A DNA stretch of 64,000 nucleotides, from contig CALQJX020000019.1 in assembly GCA_943331005.2 (NCBI GenBank), forward strand, positions 17,092-81,091, read 5' to 3'. The notes beneath the pieces are model-generated. The model worked only from the letters and a program-made list of their open reading frames with translations, did not search any database and was not told the DNA's origin. Position 1 is the stretch's first letter; each line of letters begins with the position of its first letter. Of this stretch, positions 20,148-28,226 are shown one piece after another. This DNA is from Bordetella parapertussis. Lineage in GTDB: Bacteria; Bacteroidota; Bacteroidia; Chitinophagales; Chitinophagaceae. A program made the translations under genes and the position numbers.

Positions 20148-20606
20148 TTATTTAGCTGCCGGAGCTGGAGCTTCAGCTGGTTTTGGTTTCACATTACCCT
20201 TGATGTGCAGTACCATTGGCTGCTGCTGTGCATTAGAGTTGATAGTGATGTCTTTGCTGATAGGACCCGGACGGTGTTCTGTATTGTACACAACATGGAT
20301 CTTAGCTTTTTTGCCTGGCAGAATTGGCTCTGTAGGCCACTGTGGTACAGTGCAGCCGCATGAACCATGTGCTTCGCTGATAACGATTGGTTTCTTGCCT
20401 ACGTTCTTGAATTCGAAATCACATTCTGCTTTTGGTCCTTCCGGAACTTCACCATAATCATGAGTTTCTTCTTTGAACTTGAACTTGCCTGCATCTTCAT
20501 CAACTGTTTTCTGTGCAGGTGGTGGAGGTGGTGCAGTCGGAGTCTGTGCATTTACTGCCAGTGAGCATACTGTAGCGCAGAGCAGGCTGAAGATTACTTT
20601 TTTCAT
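20148..20606 (-). CDS. DUF1573 domain exported protein
   Basis: A signal peptide (MKKVIFSLLCATVCSLAVNA) and a Pro-rich linker precede an Ig-like DUF1573 domain of about 100 residues. Family marks are THDYGEVPEG at the start of the domain, FEFKNVGKKPIVI, and the conserved SCGCTVP, followed by PGKKAKIHVVYNT and the closing beta strands. The C-terminus is Ala/Pro rich. DUF1573 proteins are common exported proteins in Bacteroidota, with no settled function. It has 152 residues and a normal single-domain length. It is convergent with rluF. Confidence 0.9.
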   Translation of the reverse strand: MKKVIFSLLCATVCSLAVNAQTPTAPPPPPAQKTVDEDAGKFKFKEETHDYGEVPEGPKAECDFEFKNVGKKPIVISEAHGSCGCTVPQWPTEPILPGKKAKIHVVYNTEHRPGPISKDITINSNAQQQPMVLHIKGNVKPKPAEAPAPAAK

Positions 20607-20676
20607 TGTTTTTCTGATTTTGCTTGTAAAATAATAATTGTTTTGAAATTGAGGTATATATGTACTGTTATAGTTA

Positions 20677-21480
20677 TTATTCCATTATAAGATTACCGTA
20701 ATCTTTGTCCACTTTCAGGCTATGTTCTTTGTGCTGATTGTTGCAGTCGGTTTCGAATATACCTGCCAATAACTGACACTTATCATCGCCGGTTATACAG
20801 TTGAACAGGTCTTGAGCTGTTGCCGGTTTAGACTGGGCGTTGAGTACTATTGTTTCTCCTGTGTTGATACGGCGGATACGTATCTCATCTACAGTTACTT
20901 TGCATTGAGTACCCACACCTTCAGGGGTCTTATAATGCAGCTGTTTGGCCTGATCCGGTTCCAGGATCTTGCAGGTAGCTATGGCCGATGTTTTGCGATC
21001 CTGACAATGTATGGTCTGAATGATACATATCTCCAGCGGGCAGGCAGTGGCATTGCAAACAAATTCTTTGGTAAGGTCGTAGCCACCTGCCGATGCCAGT
21101 CTTTTGCTTTCTGAAGCTGCAGGTGCTGCGGTTACCAATATAGATTGATCGTTGGTAGTACCTATAATTGTATCAACGGTTATGGCAGCAGTTGCTGCAT
21201 TGGCAGAAGATGGTACAGCAGGAATGCTTGCAGTAACCTCTGCAGCCCAGTTGCTGGAGTGTGCAGAAGGTGCATTTTTGCTGTCGGAAAGAAAGCGCAT
21301 GGCCACAGTGCTACCCAGCAACAACAAAACAGCTGCAGCCAGCAAGCCAACTACAGGGCTCTTTTTCTTTTTGCCATGCAGGTTTGCCGACAAGCGACGC
21401 CATTCGGCATCCTTATCGAACCCGGGCATTAACTCCTCCGGCGAAGCTTCTTCCATTTTATCTCTCAGCGACGTACTCAT
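20677..21480 (-). CDS. Single-pass membrane protein with Cys-rich C-terminal domain, probable anti-sigma partner
   Basis: The protein has 267 residues: about 40 cytoplasmic residues (EELMPGFDKDAEWRRL), one transmembrane helix at about 42-63 (VVGLLAAAVLLLLGSTVAM), a Ser/Ala/Thr-rich linker, then a domain with nine cysteines (CNATACPLEIC, HCQDRK, ATCK, TQC, FNC, DKC, TDC). It follows the ECF sigma gene with a 24-nt gap on the same strand, the usual arrangement of sigma and anti-sigma genes. The classical zinc-binding anti-sigma motif HxxxCxxC is not seen, so the anti-sigma role rests on context and topology. The cysteines hint at redox or metal sensing outside the cytoplasm; that is inference. 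Confidence 0.65.
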   Translation of the reverse strand: MSTSLRDKMEEASPEELMPGFDKDAEWRRLSANLHGKKKKSPVVGLLAAAVLLLLGSTVAMRFLSDSKNAPSAHSSNWAAEVTASIPAVPSSANAATAAITVDTIIGTTNDQSILVTAAPAASESKRLASAGGYDLTKEFVCNATACPLEICIIQTIHCQDRKTSAIATCKILEPDQAKQLHYKTPEGVGTQCKVTVDEIRIRRINTGETIVLNAQSKPATAQDLFNCITGDDKCQLLAGIFETDCNNQHKEHSLKVDKDYGNLIME

Positions 21481-21504
21481 ACCTATGGTTTTTGCTCTAC
21501 TTTA

Positions 21505-22098
21505 TCAGTAATTTCTGTTTTCCTGTCCTTGCATCTTTGTACCGTATACAACTGTTACTATCTCCTTCATCATGGCTCTTGCTCTGTGTAACTGCGATTT
21601 AGAGGTGCTCTCGGTGATATTGAGCAAAGCAGCGATCTCTTTGTGCCCCATATCTTCGAATACATACAAGTTGAAAATCGTACGATACCCATCCGGCAAT
21701 TGTTGCAACAGTAGCAATATCTCCTTGCCTGTGAGATGCCCGAGTATGTCGTCATCTGTTTCTTTATCGTCATACCTGTCACCATCTTCCAGCTGCACCA
21801 GTACGGGCTTACTTTTGCGCAGAAACATAAGACATTGATTGATGATGATCTTTTTCAACCATGCTTTCACACTGCCTTCGCCCAGATACTGAAACCCAGC
21901 CATGTTGCGGAAGAAACTGAGGAAACCATCCATCAGTACCTCTTTTGCATCTTCGGGCTGCAGAATGTAGCGCAGGCACAACACCATCATATCATCTACA
22001 TACTTGTTGTAGAGTATATGCTGGGCAGCGGGCTCGTTGTTCTTACAACATTTCACCAGGTGCGCCTCATCTGTAGTATGTGACAGATCGATTCTCAA
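21505..22098 (-). CDS. ECF-type RNA polymerase sigma factor
   Basis: Region 2 is visible at about residues 25-85 (YNKYVDDMMVLCLRYILQPEDAKEVLMDGFLSFF, then GEGSVKAWLKKIIINQCLMFLRK). Region 4 lies at about 128-180, with LLLLQQLPDGYRTIFNLYVFEDMGHKEIAALLNI and STSKSQLHRARAMMK. At 197 residues it is an ordinary ECF sigma. The start codon is TTG at 22098; no ATG is available before region 2. The membrane protein just downstream probably controls it. The 213 nt upstream, toward the divergent LytS-type gene, hold no other gene. Confidence 0.93.
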   Translation of the reverse strand: MRIDLSHTTDEAHLVKCCKNNEPAAQHILYNKYVDDMMVLCLRYILQPEDAKEVLMDGFLSFFRNMAGFQYLGEGSVKAWLKKIIINQCLMFLRKSKPVLVQLEDGDRYDDKETDDDILGHLTGKEILLLLQQLPDGYRTIFNLYVFEDMGHKEIAALLNITESTSKSQLHRARAMMKEIVTVVYGTKMQGQENRNY

Positions 22099-22296
22099 TT
22101 GTCTTTTATGGCAGTTGCTTTTATGCCGTAGTTGCTAAAAGTACTGCTTCAGCATCATTGTGGCGCGGTAAAAAGGTATTACCTGCTTAACTAAATGCCA
22201 TTTGGTAATGAAAGGTTGCATGGGATTCCAACAATTTTCTGAAATAATGGATGATTGCATTATTGCTGTTTACCGATATGTATAGACAAATTCTGC

Positions 22297-22304
22297 TAAA
22301 TTTG
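22297..22304 (+). promoter_or_regulatory. -7 element before the LytS-type kinase gene
   Basis: TAAATTTG matches TAnnTTTG and ends 7 nt before the TTG start at 22312. Confidence 0.5.
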
Positions 22305-22311
22305 ACATTCA

Positions 22312-23367
22312 TTGCGCTCTATAAGAAAAAATATACACTGGATCATAGTACTACTCATGTTGGTAGTATTGGGCATTCATGTGTTCATTTTGCACAAGGT
22401 ATTCGGTTATGGCTGGGAGATAGGCCTTACAGATGGTATTATAAGCACTGCTATCTTGTCAGCTTCAATATGGGGAATAGTGTTGCTCATAAGGGCATAT
22501 CCTACCACTGCTGCTGTGACCCTATATGCACTTTTCATAGCTCTGTTCATGAGTGCTATAACTGCAGTTGCCGACTATGAGGCCATAAAATGGTGGATAG
22601 ATGCCCCTGCTGTGCGTGTATATACCGATTGGCTGCTGCAATCGTTGCCCATTCGTTTTCTGGTAGTGTGGATTTTCAGCACCTGGGTGGCTACCATAAG
22701 TGCATTCAGAAAAAATATGGCTGCGCTGGATAGTCGTTTTCAGCAACAGACCGATGCTGCTGCCCTGCTGCGCGATGCGGAACTCTTCAAACTGAGGCAA
22801 CAACTGCAACCACATTTTCTCTACAATAGTCTCAATTCCATCAGCGCACTTATTATGATAGCTCCCGAAAAAGCACAGGATATGGTGGGTAAGCTATCAG
22901 ATTTCCTCAGGAGTTCTGTGAAGCGGGAATCGGACGATACAATACAGATTGCAGAAGAACTGAAATATATTGAGTCTTATCTGGCCATAGAATCGGTGCG
23001 CTTTGGCGACAGGTTGTGTGTGCACTTCAGGCACGACTATACAGACGATGCTACTTTGCCGCCCTTCCTGATGCAACCTATTCTTGAGAACGCCATCAAA
23101 TTCGGGCTATATGGCAATACCGGAAAGGTGGATATATATATACACATATACCTGCAGGATGGTATGCTGATACTTAACGTAACAAACCCCTACGACCCTG
23201 ACATGCAACCACCCAGAGGTACCGGCTTCGGGCTAACGGGTATTCAGCGCAGGCTTTACTTGGTATATGCTCGCGCAGACCTGTTGGAAACACATAAGGA
23301 AGGCAACCAATACACTACTATTCTGAAAATACCACAAAACCATGTACAAAGTAATACTGATAGATGA
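22312..23367 (+). CDS. LytS-type sensor histidine kinase
   Basis: A membrane kinase of 351 residues. Four hydrophobic helices occupy roughly residues 8-140, then comes the His_kinase (LytS/YehU) box with the phospho-acceptor His in LRQQLQPHFLYNSLNSI at about 170. An HATPase_c domain follows, with N-box MQPILENAIKFGLYG and glycine-rich PPRGTGFGLTGIQRRL. The gene overlaps the next one (LytTR regulator) by 26 nt, so the pair forms one two-component system. The start is TTG at 22312; no ATG suits the first helix. The stimulus is unknown. Confidence 0.92.
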   Translation: MRSIRKNIHWIIVLLMLVVLGIHVFILHKVFGYGWEIGLTDGIISTAILSASIWGIVLLIRAYPTTAAVTLYALFIALFMSAITAVADYEAIKWWIDAPAVRVYTDWLLQSLPIRFLVVWIFSTWVATISAFRKNMAALDSRFQQQTDAAALLRDAELFKLRQQLQPHFLYNSLNSISALIMIAPEKAQDMVGKLSDFLRSSVKRESDDTIQIAEELKYIESYLAIESVRFGDRLCVHFRHDYTDDATLPPFLMQPILENAIKFGLYGNTGKVDIYIHIYLQDGMLILNVTNPYDPDMQPPRGTGFGLTGIQRRLYLVYARADLLETHKEGNQYTTILKIPQNHVQSNTDR

Positions 23368-24079
23368 CGAACCGCTGGCAAGACAGCTGATAAGATCTTA
23401 CCTGGCACCACATGCAGATATGCAGGTAGTAGCCGAATGCGGCGATGGGTTTGAGGGTTTTAAGGCCATACAGGAACACAATCCTGATCTGGTGTTTCTG
23501 GATATACAGATGCCCCGTCTGAACGGATTTGAGATGCTGGAATTGCTCGATAAACGGCCGTCGGTCATATTCACAACTGCATTTGATGAGTATGCGCTGA
23601 AAGCATTTGAAGCACATGCTATTGACTATCTACTGAAGCCGGTTGTAAAAGAACGCTTTGAAAAAGCACTGGAAAAGTGGAAGAATACTGCTGCAGCACG
23701 CCCTGCACCAGAAATGGCTCCGCTACTGGAGAATAATGTATATGAGGGCTACCAGCACAGAGTAGTTGTAAAAGATAACGGACTGATACGTATTATTCCA
23801 GCGCAGGACATACACTATATAGAAGCTGATGACGATTATGTGCGCATAGTGACCAAGGCAGGCAGCTACCTGAAGAAAAGTACCTTATCGCACCTGGAAC
23901 AGACTCTAGACCCGCAGCAGTTTGTACGGGTGCACCGTTCATACCTGATACCTGTATCTCAGCTGATGCGGATAGAACCATACGAAAAGGAAAGCCACAT
24001 AGCCCTGCTGCAATGCGGTGCCAAAGTAACGGTGAGTAAAACAGGCATGGCAAAACTCAAGACATTGCTTGGCTGGTGA
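23342..24079 (+). CDS. LytTR-family response regulator
   Basis: The N-terminal receiver (residues 1-120) has acidic IDDEP, phospho-acceptor Asp in PDLVFLDIQMP at about residue 55, Thr in FTTAFDEYA and Lys in YLLKPV. The C-terminal LytTR DNA-binding domain (about 140-240) has GLIRIIPAQDIHYIEADDDYVRI, KKSTLSHLEQTL and FVRVHRSYLIP. It pairs with the overlapping LytS-type kinase. LytTR regulators bind short direct repeats; no target could be named here. A 22-nt dyad starts at its stop codon, but it is more likely tied to the next gene. Confidence 0.95.
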   Translation: MYKVILIDDEPLARQLIRSYLAPHADMQVVAECGDGFEGFKAIQEHNPDLVFLDIQMPRLNGFEMLELLDKRPSVIFTTAFDEYALKAFEAHAIDYLLKPVVKERFEKALEKWKNTAAARPAPEMAPLLENNVYEGYQHRVVVKDNGLIRIIPAQDIHYIEADDDYVRIVTKAGSYLKKSTLSHLEQTLDPQQFVRVHRSYLIPVSQLMRIEPYEKESHIALLQCGAKVTVSKTGMAKLKTLLGW

Positions 24080-24100
24080 TCTGTAACTCCTGTTACAGAT
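24079..24100. promoter_or_regulatory. 22-nt perfect dyad upstream of the WYL regulator
   Basis: ATCTGTAAC, TCCT, GTTACAGAT: two 9-bp arms with a 4-nt spacer. The dyad starts at the last base of the LytTR stop and ends 7 nt before a -7 element. No T run follows, so an operator fits better than a terminator. Confidence 0.55.
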
Positions 24101-24107
24101 TGTCATT

Positions 24108-24115
24108 TATCTTTG
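24108..24115 (+). promoter_or_regulatory. -7 element before the WYL regulator gene
   Basis: TATCTTTG matches TAnnTTTG and ends 7 nt before the ATG at 24123. Confidence 0.6.
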
Positions 24116-24122
24116 CGCTACC

Positions 24123-24812
24123 ATGAACCGAATTGACCGGCTATTCGGCATACTGACCCTGCTGCAAGCCAAAAAATATATAACGGCCGAGAAGATCGCC
24201 GATAATTTTGACATAAGTGTACGCACCGTTTACAGAGATGTAAAGGCACTTACAGAACAGGGAATTCCGGTAGGCTTCGAACCCCACAAGGGCTATTATG
24301 TAATGCAGGGTTACTTTTTGCCTCCTGTATCTTTTACTACGGAAGAGGCAAATGCACTGTTACTTACTCAAAGCATTGTATACGCATTTACAGACCAGTC
24401 TATCCGTAATCATTATGCCAATGCGCTTAACAAGGTTAAGGCCGTAATGGACAGTTCCGACCGCGATAAGCTGGAATTGTTGAATGAACGGATAAAGATG
24501 CAGGTGCCAGCCTGTATCAACTATAGTTTCGAGTATCTGTCTGTGCTGCAGCAATCAATCTCTGCCGGTACTATTATAGAAATCGAATATAAGAACAACA
24601 AGGAAGAGATAAGTAAACGCAGTATAGAGCCTATAGGGCTGCTTTTCTATGCATTGAACTGGCACTTGATAGGGTGGTGTCACCTGCGTGGCGACTATCG
24701 CGATTTCAGAGTGTCTCGTTTTACACGACTGTGCAATACCGGTAAAAAGTTCACAAGAACAGACCATACCGATCTGGATACCTATATGCGTACACTGCAG
24801 GTGAATTATTAG
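24123..24812 (+). CDS. HTH/WYL-domain transcriptional regulator
   Basis: The N-terminal winged helix (residues about 4-60) reads RIDRLFGILTLLQAKKYITAEKIADNFDISVRTVYRDVKAL. The middle holds PPVSFTTEEANALLL, and a C-terminal WYL domain at about 145-215 carries IEIEYKN, SIEPIGLLFYALNWHLIGWCHLR and FRVSRF. WYL regulators bind nucleic-acid or nucleotide-like ligands and are often autoregulated. It has 229 residues, a usual YafY-like length. The dyad at 24079-24100 overlaps where the -33 region would be and could be its own operator. A DinB-family gene follows after 90 nt, a frequent neighbour for such regulators. Confidence 0.92.
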   Translation: MNRIDRLFGILTLLQAKKYITAEKIADNFDISVRTVYRDVKALTEQGIPVGFEPHKGYYVMQGYFLPPVSFTTEEANALLLTQSIVYAFTDQSIRNHYANALNKVKAVMDSSDRDKLELLNERIKMQVPACINYSFEYLSVLQQSISAGTIIEIEYKNNKEEISKRSIEPIGLLFYALNWHLIGWCHLRGDYRDFRVSRFTRLCNTGKKFTRTDHTDLDTYMRTLQVNY

Positions 24813-24902
24813 AATAAATATCTGTTTACCTCAAAAGTACACTGCCATAGGGTTGTCAGTGGGTGGTTCTTTCTTTGTGTAACAAAACAAAAAAGACAAA
24901 CT

Positions 24903-25400
24903 ATGCAACTCATCCCGATGCTGCTCAAAGAAATGGAGCAGGAAGCAAAGACAACCCGCAAAATGCTGGCAGCCGTTCCCACAGATAAATTCGACTGGCA
25001 AGCGCACCCCAAAAGTATGACCGTAAGAGCTCTCGCAACCCACATTGCCGAGCTGCCGGGTTGGGTAACATTGATCCTCAACACTACCGAACTGGACTTT
25101 GCCACAACACCATACCAACCTGTTGTAGTAAACAATACTGAAGGTTTGCTGAACTATTTTGAAACCACACTAGCAGATGGTCTGGCAAATCTGGCAAAGG
25201 CTGAAGAAGCACAGCTGGAAGATCTGTGGATACTGAGAAATGGTGATATCATTCTCAGTGAATCTACCAAGGCCGAGATAATACGAAGCACTTATTGCCA
25301 GATAGTGCACCATAGGGCACAGCTGGGCGTTAACCTGCGTTTGCTCAATGTGCCAATTCCGGGCAGTTATGGCCCAAGTGCAGATGAAATGAATGCCTGA
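24903..25400 (+). CDS. DinB-family protein
   Basis: A 165-residue four-helix DinB/YfiT-like protein. Candidate metal-binding histidines are in RALATHIAELPGWV near residue 49 and in QIVHHRAQLGVNLRLL near 140; the closing PIPGSYGPSADE is typical of the family. DinB-superfamily members include metal-dependent thiol transferases and DNA-damage-inducible proteins; the activity here cannot be told. It follows the WYL regulator on the same strand and ends in its own terminator. Confidence 0.9.
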   Translation: MQLIPMLLKEMEQEAKTTRKMLAAVPTDKFDWQAHPKSMTVRALATHIAELPGWVTLILNTTELDFATTPYQPVVVNNTEGLLNYFETTLADGLANLAKAEEAQLEDLWILRNGDIILSESTKAEIIRSTYCQIVHHRAQLGVNLRLLNVPIPGSYGPSADEMNA

Positions 25401-25426
25401 TTATTTGAACTCCCACTATGTAAACC

Positions 25427-25465
25427 AACCCCTTGTGTGCCAACCGGTAAACAAGGGGTTCTTTG
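25427..25465 (+). terminator. Terminator of the dinB-like gene
   Basis: The stem AACCCCTTGT / ACAAGGGGTT (25427-25436 and 25451-25460) is followed by CTTTG. Confidence 0.7.
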
Positions 25466-25487
25466 TATGCAAAGGAGTATAATAGCA

Positions 25488-25516
25488 AACGCCCCGAACC
25501 ATGGGTGCGGGGCGTT
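25488..25516 (-). terminator. Terminator of the aminotransferase-membrane protein operon
   Basis: The stem AACGCCCCG / CGGGGCGTT lies 28 nt beyond the minus-strand stop at 25545. Read on the minus strand it is followed by TGCTATTAT. Confidence 0.7.
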
Positions 25517-25544
25517 GCTGTTATTTTTGCAGAGTGCAGATATA

Positions 25545-25925
25545 TTATCTGTTCTCTCCCAATTTATCCATCCAGTGGATCTCTGGTGTTTTTTTGTTTG
25601 GTTTCCTGTCCAGTATATAGCGTACCAGCAGGTAACCGCCTATACCAAACAACTCTATAGTGAGCACGTGCAGCGGATTGGCGTTGAGTACCTCAACCAG
25701 CTGTTGAGTAACCCTGGCTCTTACCTGTACATTGGTAGAGGAAAGGTCATTCACATTTACAGAGTCTGCACAGAAATTGAAAACAACTATGAGGCAACCT
25801 ATACAGAGTGCCGAAAGGAAAGAGACCACCGTCACTGCGCCCCACACCCAGCCGTTGAGCCCCTTTACACGGGCCCTAACGCTATTTCTGAAAGAAAGGT
25901 ATGCAAGTAATATGATCTCGAACAT
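25545..25925 (-). CDS. Small integral membrane protein of unknown function
   Basis: 126 residues. The start is ATG 25925 (MFEIILLAYLSFRNSVRAR), 2 nt after the stop of the upstream gene, which implies translational coupling. Hydrophobic segments lie at about residues 1-12, 27-50 (WVWGAVTVVSFLSALCIGCLIVVF) and 90-108 (VLTIELFGIGGYLLVRYIL), with the motif RVKGLNGWVWG before the second. A longer reading from 26003 would run into the aminotransferase gene and is not favoured. No family is recognised beyond similarity to small Bacteroidota membrane proteins. It may modify or localise the product of its operon partner. Confidence 0.7.
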   Translation of the reverse strand: MFEIILLAYLSFRNSVRARVKGLNGWVWGAVTVVSFLSALCIGCLIVVFNFCADSVNVNDLSSTNVQVRARVTQQLVEVLNANPLHVLTIELFGIGGYLLVRYILDRKPNKKTPEIHWMDKLGENR

Positions 25926-25927
25926 TC

Positions 25928-27133
25928 TTAGATGTTTTTCATGAATTCGGTGACACTTTCCATAACGTGTGCTATCTGTGGTTCTGTAAGACCATGGTGA
26001 CATGCCAGCAGCATACCGCCACGCATCACCCTGTCAGACTGCAGATAACCATCTTTAGATGCTTTGTGTGCTACATTTTTGAAGCCCGGCTGACGCAGGA
26101 TGTTTCCTGTAAATACGGTACGGGTCTGGATGTTTCGTTTTTCGAGGAATATCTGCAGATCGCGACGGATGAATGGCGCAGTCTCACGGATAGTCGAAGA
26201 GTATGCCAGCCAGCCTGTGCGTGAGTCTGGCAGCTGTTTTGGCAGTATAAAGAACTCTTCGTACTGGCTGAAGAATTCCCTCATGCGATTGTAGTTGACA
26301 GTGCGTACATCCAGGTTGTGCGCCAGTTTGTTCAGCTGAACGATACCGAAAGCAGCACCCATTTCAGATGGTTCGATGTTGTAGCCAGGCTCTTCGAATA
26401 CGAATTTCGCATCATAAGGTATGCCATCTACTTCTACATTGAAGCGGTTTTCTATTTTCTCAGACTCTACGAAAAGCGAAGAGCTGCGGCCCCAGCTGCG
26501 CAGCAGACGACCACGGTCGAAGTGTGCATCAGAGTTTACGCAAAGCATACCACCGTTGCCACCACAGTTGATGATGTGCGAACCGTAGAAGCTGGTAGTA
26601 CTCATATCTGTGAACCTGCCTGAAGAAAGACCGCCAATTTCGGCACCCAGTGTATCGGCAGAATCTTCCAGAACAAAAAGGTTGTGTTTATCTGCTATTT
26701 CGCGCAGTTTCTGCCAGTCGGGCAGGTTACCCATCAGGTTCGGAATGACCATAGCCTTAGTTTTAGGCGTAATCATTTCTTCTACCTTGTTGGCGTCGAT
26801 GTTGTAAGTACCTTCTTCTACGTCAACGAAAGCCGGTATCCAGCCTTTCTTAACGAGTGGTGCTACTGTAGTGCTGAATGTAAGCGCTGGGGTAATGATC
26901 TCACTACCCGGCTCATAGTCCATAAGATCTGCAGCCAGGTACAGGGCAGAAGAGCCACTGTTCACCATTATGCCGTATTTCTTGTTGTAGAGCTCCGCAA
27001 CGCGGCTTTCCATTTCACGTACATTCTTACCCATCTGGGTACTGGTACGCAATACTTTCACTACTGCTTCAATTTCTTCCTCTCCATGAACTGTTGAGCC
27101 ATAAGGCACATAGATGTAGTTTGTCTGTTGCAT
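25928..27133 (-). CDS. DegT/DnrJ/EryC1/StrS-family PLP enzyme, His in place of Schiff-base Lys (3-dehydratase type)
   Basis: A sugar-nucleotide PLP/PMP enzyme of 401 residues. Family marks are YVPYGSTVHGEEEIEAV, the substrate/PLP segment MVNSGSSALYLA, and the pyridine-binding VLEDSADTLGAE (Asp157 region). In aminotransferases of this fold SFHxxK carries the Schiff-base Lys; here it reads SFYGSHIINCGGNGG, with His186. A His at this place is the mark of the 3-dehydratases RfbH/E1 and ColD. RfbH also needs a four-Cys 2Fe-2S cluster after RDWGRD; here the matching RSWGRSSSLFVE has no Cys, which is closer to ColD. A role in deoxysugar synthesis for surface glycans is inferred. It is followed after 2 nt by a small membrane protein. 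Confidence 0.85.
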   Translation of the reverse strand: MQQTNYIYVPYGSTVHGEEEIEAVVKVLRTSTQMGKNVREMESRVAELYNKKYGIMVNSGSSALYLAADLMDYEPGSEIITPALTFSTTVAPLVKKGWIPAFVDVEEGTYNIDANKVEEMITPKTKAMVIPNLMGNLPDWQKLREIADKHNLFVLEDSADTLGAEIGGLSSGRFTDMSTTSFYGSHIINCGGNGGMLCVNSDAHFDRGRLLRSWGRSSSLFVESEKIENRFNVEVDGIPYDAKFVFEEPGYNIEPSEMGAAFGIVQLNKLAHNLDVRTVNYNRMREFFSQYEEFFILPKQLPDSRTGWLAYSSTIRETAPFIRRDLQIFLEKRNIQTRTVFTGNILRQPGFKNVAHKASKDGYLQSDRVMRGGMLLACHHGLTEPQIAHVMESVTEFMKNI

Positions 27134-27256
27134 TGTTGCTTAGAAGATTAGATTGCGAATGTAAAACATCGCAGGGAATTAATAAAGTTAAAGTAAGCCT
27201 GTTTTCTTTTAAAATTGCCTGTTTTAGCCCGTTACACAAGCCTCACAGTCATTGTT

Positions 27257-28018
27257 TTATTGCTTTGTTTTGCTACCTGCAGCATCAGATTCTGTGTTCT
27301 TTTTCACATAATCCGGTTTGAACATGTCTTCACTTACCGGTTTATTAATCTCTACCGTTTTGTAGATCACATCTCCGCCCATCATAGGGTCTGTGCGTTT
27401 CATAGGGATAACAACACCCTCCGGCAGTTTCTGAAAATCGTTGAAGGTCACAGATACTTCCTGCTCTTCATCTTTGTTTTGCACTTTCAGTTCTGTACGA
27501 ATCAGATAGTAGGTAGCTTCCTCAAAGTAGGCAACCTGCTCAAATCCGGCTTTGTCGGTCACTGTTACCTTCAGGCAGGGTATGTTGTTTATGGTATCAC
27601 GTCCATTCAGTACAGCCTTTGCTATCATAGACTTTTCGGCAAGCCACATATTCTTTATATTCAGCTTGCTTTGTGCCTGTTTCAGCTGGTCGGCAGGCAT
27701 TGGGGTCACTTTGTCCATGCCAGGTTGTACAGGTATATACATCCAACCATCTTTCTGGTTCATGACCACATAACAATCCATACCCATTACAGAGAAATCC
27801 ATACGCAGCCCCTTGTTATTAAGCATGGTTTGTGAGGTAGGGAATTCCATACCCTGAGCATTGATGGCACCGGTGAATTTCAGCGAGTTGATCTTATTCA
27901 GATTCTGTTCGCCACCCATTGCTTCTATGTGCTTGTTTATGATCTCATCTCCTGTCTGTGCAAACGATGTAATACCCAATAAAGCACATGCTGTAAAAGA
28001 CAATAGTATACGTTTCAT
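27257..28018 (-). CDS. LolA-like outer-membrane lipoprotein-sorting family protein
   Basis: The start is ATG 28018 (MKRILLSFTACALLGITSFAQ, a clean signal peptide); the frame opens 33 nt earlier, but that part overlaps a -7 element. The mature 230-residue protein begins TGDEIINKHIEAMGG, a pattern common to exported Bacteroidota proteins with the LolA/LolB-like beta fold. Other strands include DGWMYIPVQPG, NNIPCLKVTVTDKAG and YKTVEINKPV. A periplasmic carrier role for lipoproteins or other lipidic ligands is possible, but the family is broad. Confidence 0.7.
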   Translation of the reverse strand: MKRILLSFTACALLGITSFAQTGDEIINKHIEAMGGEQNLNKINSLKFTGAINAQGMEFPTSQTMLNNKGLRMDFSVMGMDCYVVMNQKDGWMYIPVQPGMDKVTPMPADQLKQAQSKLNIKNMWLAEKSMIAKAVLNGRDTINNIPCLKVTVTDKAGFEQVAYFEEATYYLIRTELKVQNKDEEQEVSVTFNDFQKLPEGVVIPMKRTDPMMGGDVIYKTVEINKPVSEDMFKPDYVKKNTESDAAGSKTKQ

Positions 28019-28048
28019 CTGATTCCGATATTTATAGGGTAAAGGTAA

Positions 28049-28056
28049 CAAATATA
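28049..28056 (-). promoter_or_regulatory. -7 element for the LolA-like gene
   Basis: On the minus strand the bases read TATATTTG, 30 nt before the ATG at 28018. Confidence 0.5.
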
Positions 28057-28211
28057 CTATGGTAAGATAGTCAGGTAATTGGCTATGAGAATGGTTCTTG
28101 TAATGACTGTATAGAAGTTATTTATTCTGTGAAACTACTTTAAGTATTCATTTTTACAATTTACTGACAATTAAAGAATCAATATCAATAGATGCTGTAA
28201 TTGTCATGAAG

Positions 28212-28219
28212 TAGATTTG
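28212..28219 (+). promoter_or_regulatory. -7 element before the propeller protein gene
   Basis: TAGATTTG matches TAnnTTTG and ends 7 nt before the ATG at 28227. Confidence 0.55.
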
Positions 28220-28226
28220 CCGGAAT

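Noticed and set aside
21152..21602. Overlapping plus-strand frames opposite the sigma/anti-sigma genes
   Set aside because: The minus-strand genes have clear sigma domains and a membrane helix; the plus-strand frames show no domain or start context.
25437..25910. Plus-strand frame of 157 residues
   Set aside because: It runs across two terminator hairpins and opposes a membrane protein gene that is coupled to the aminotransferase gene. It has no recognisable features.
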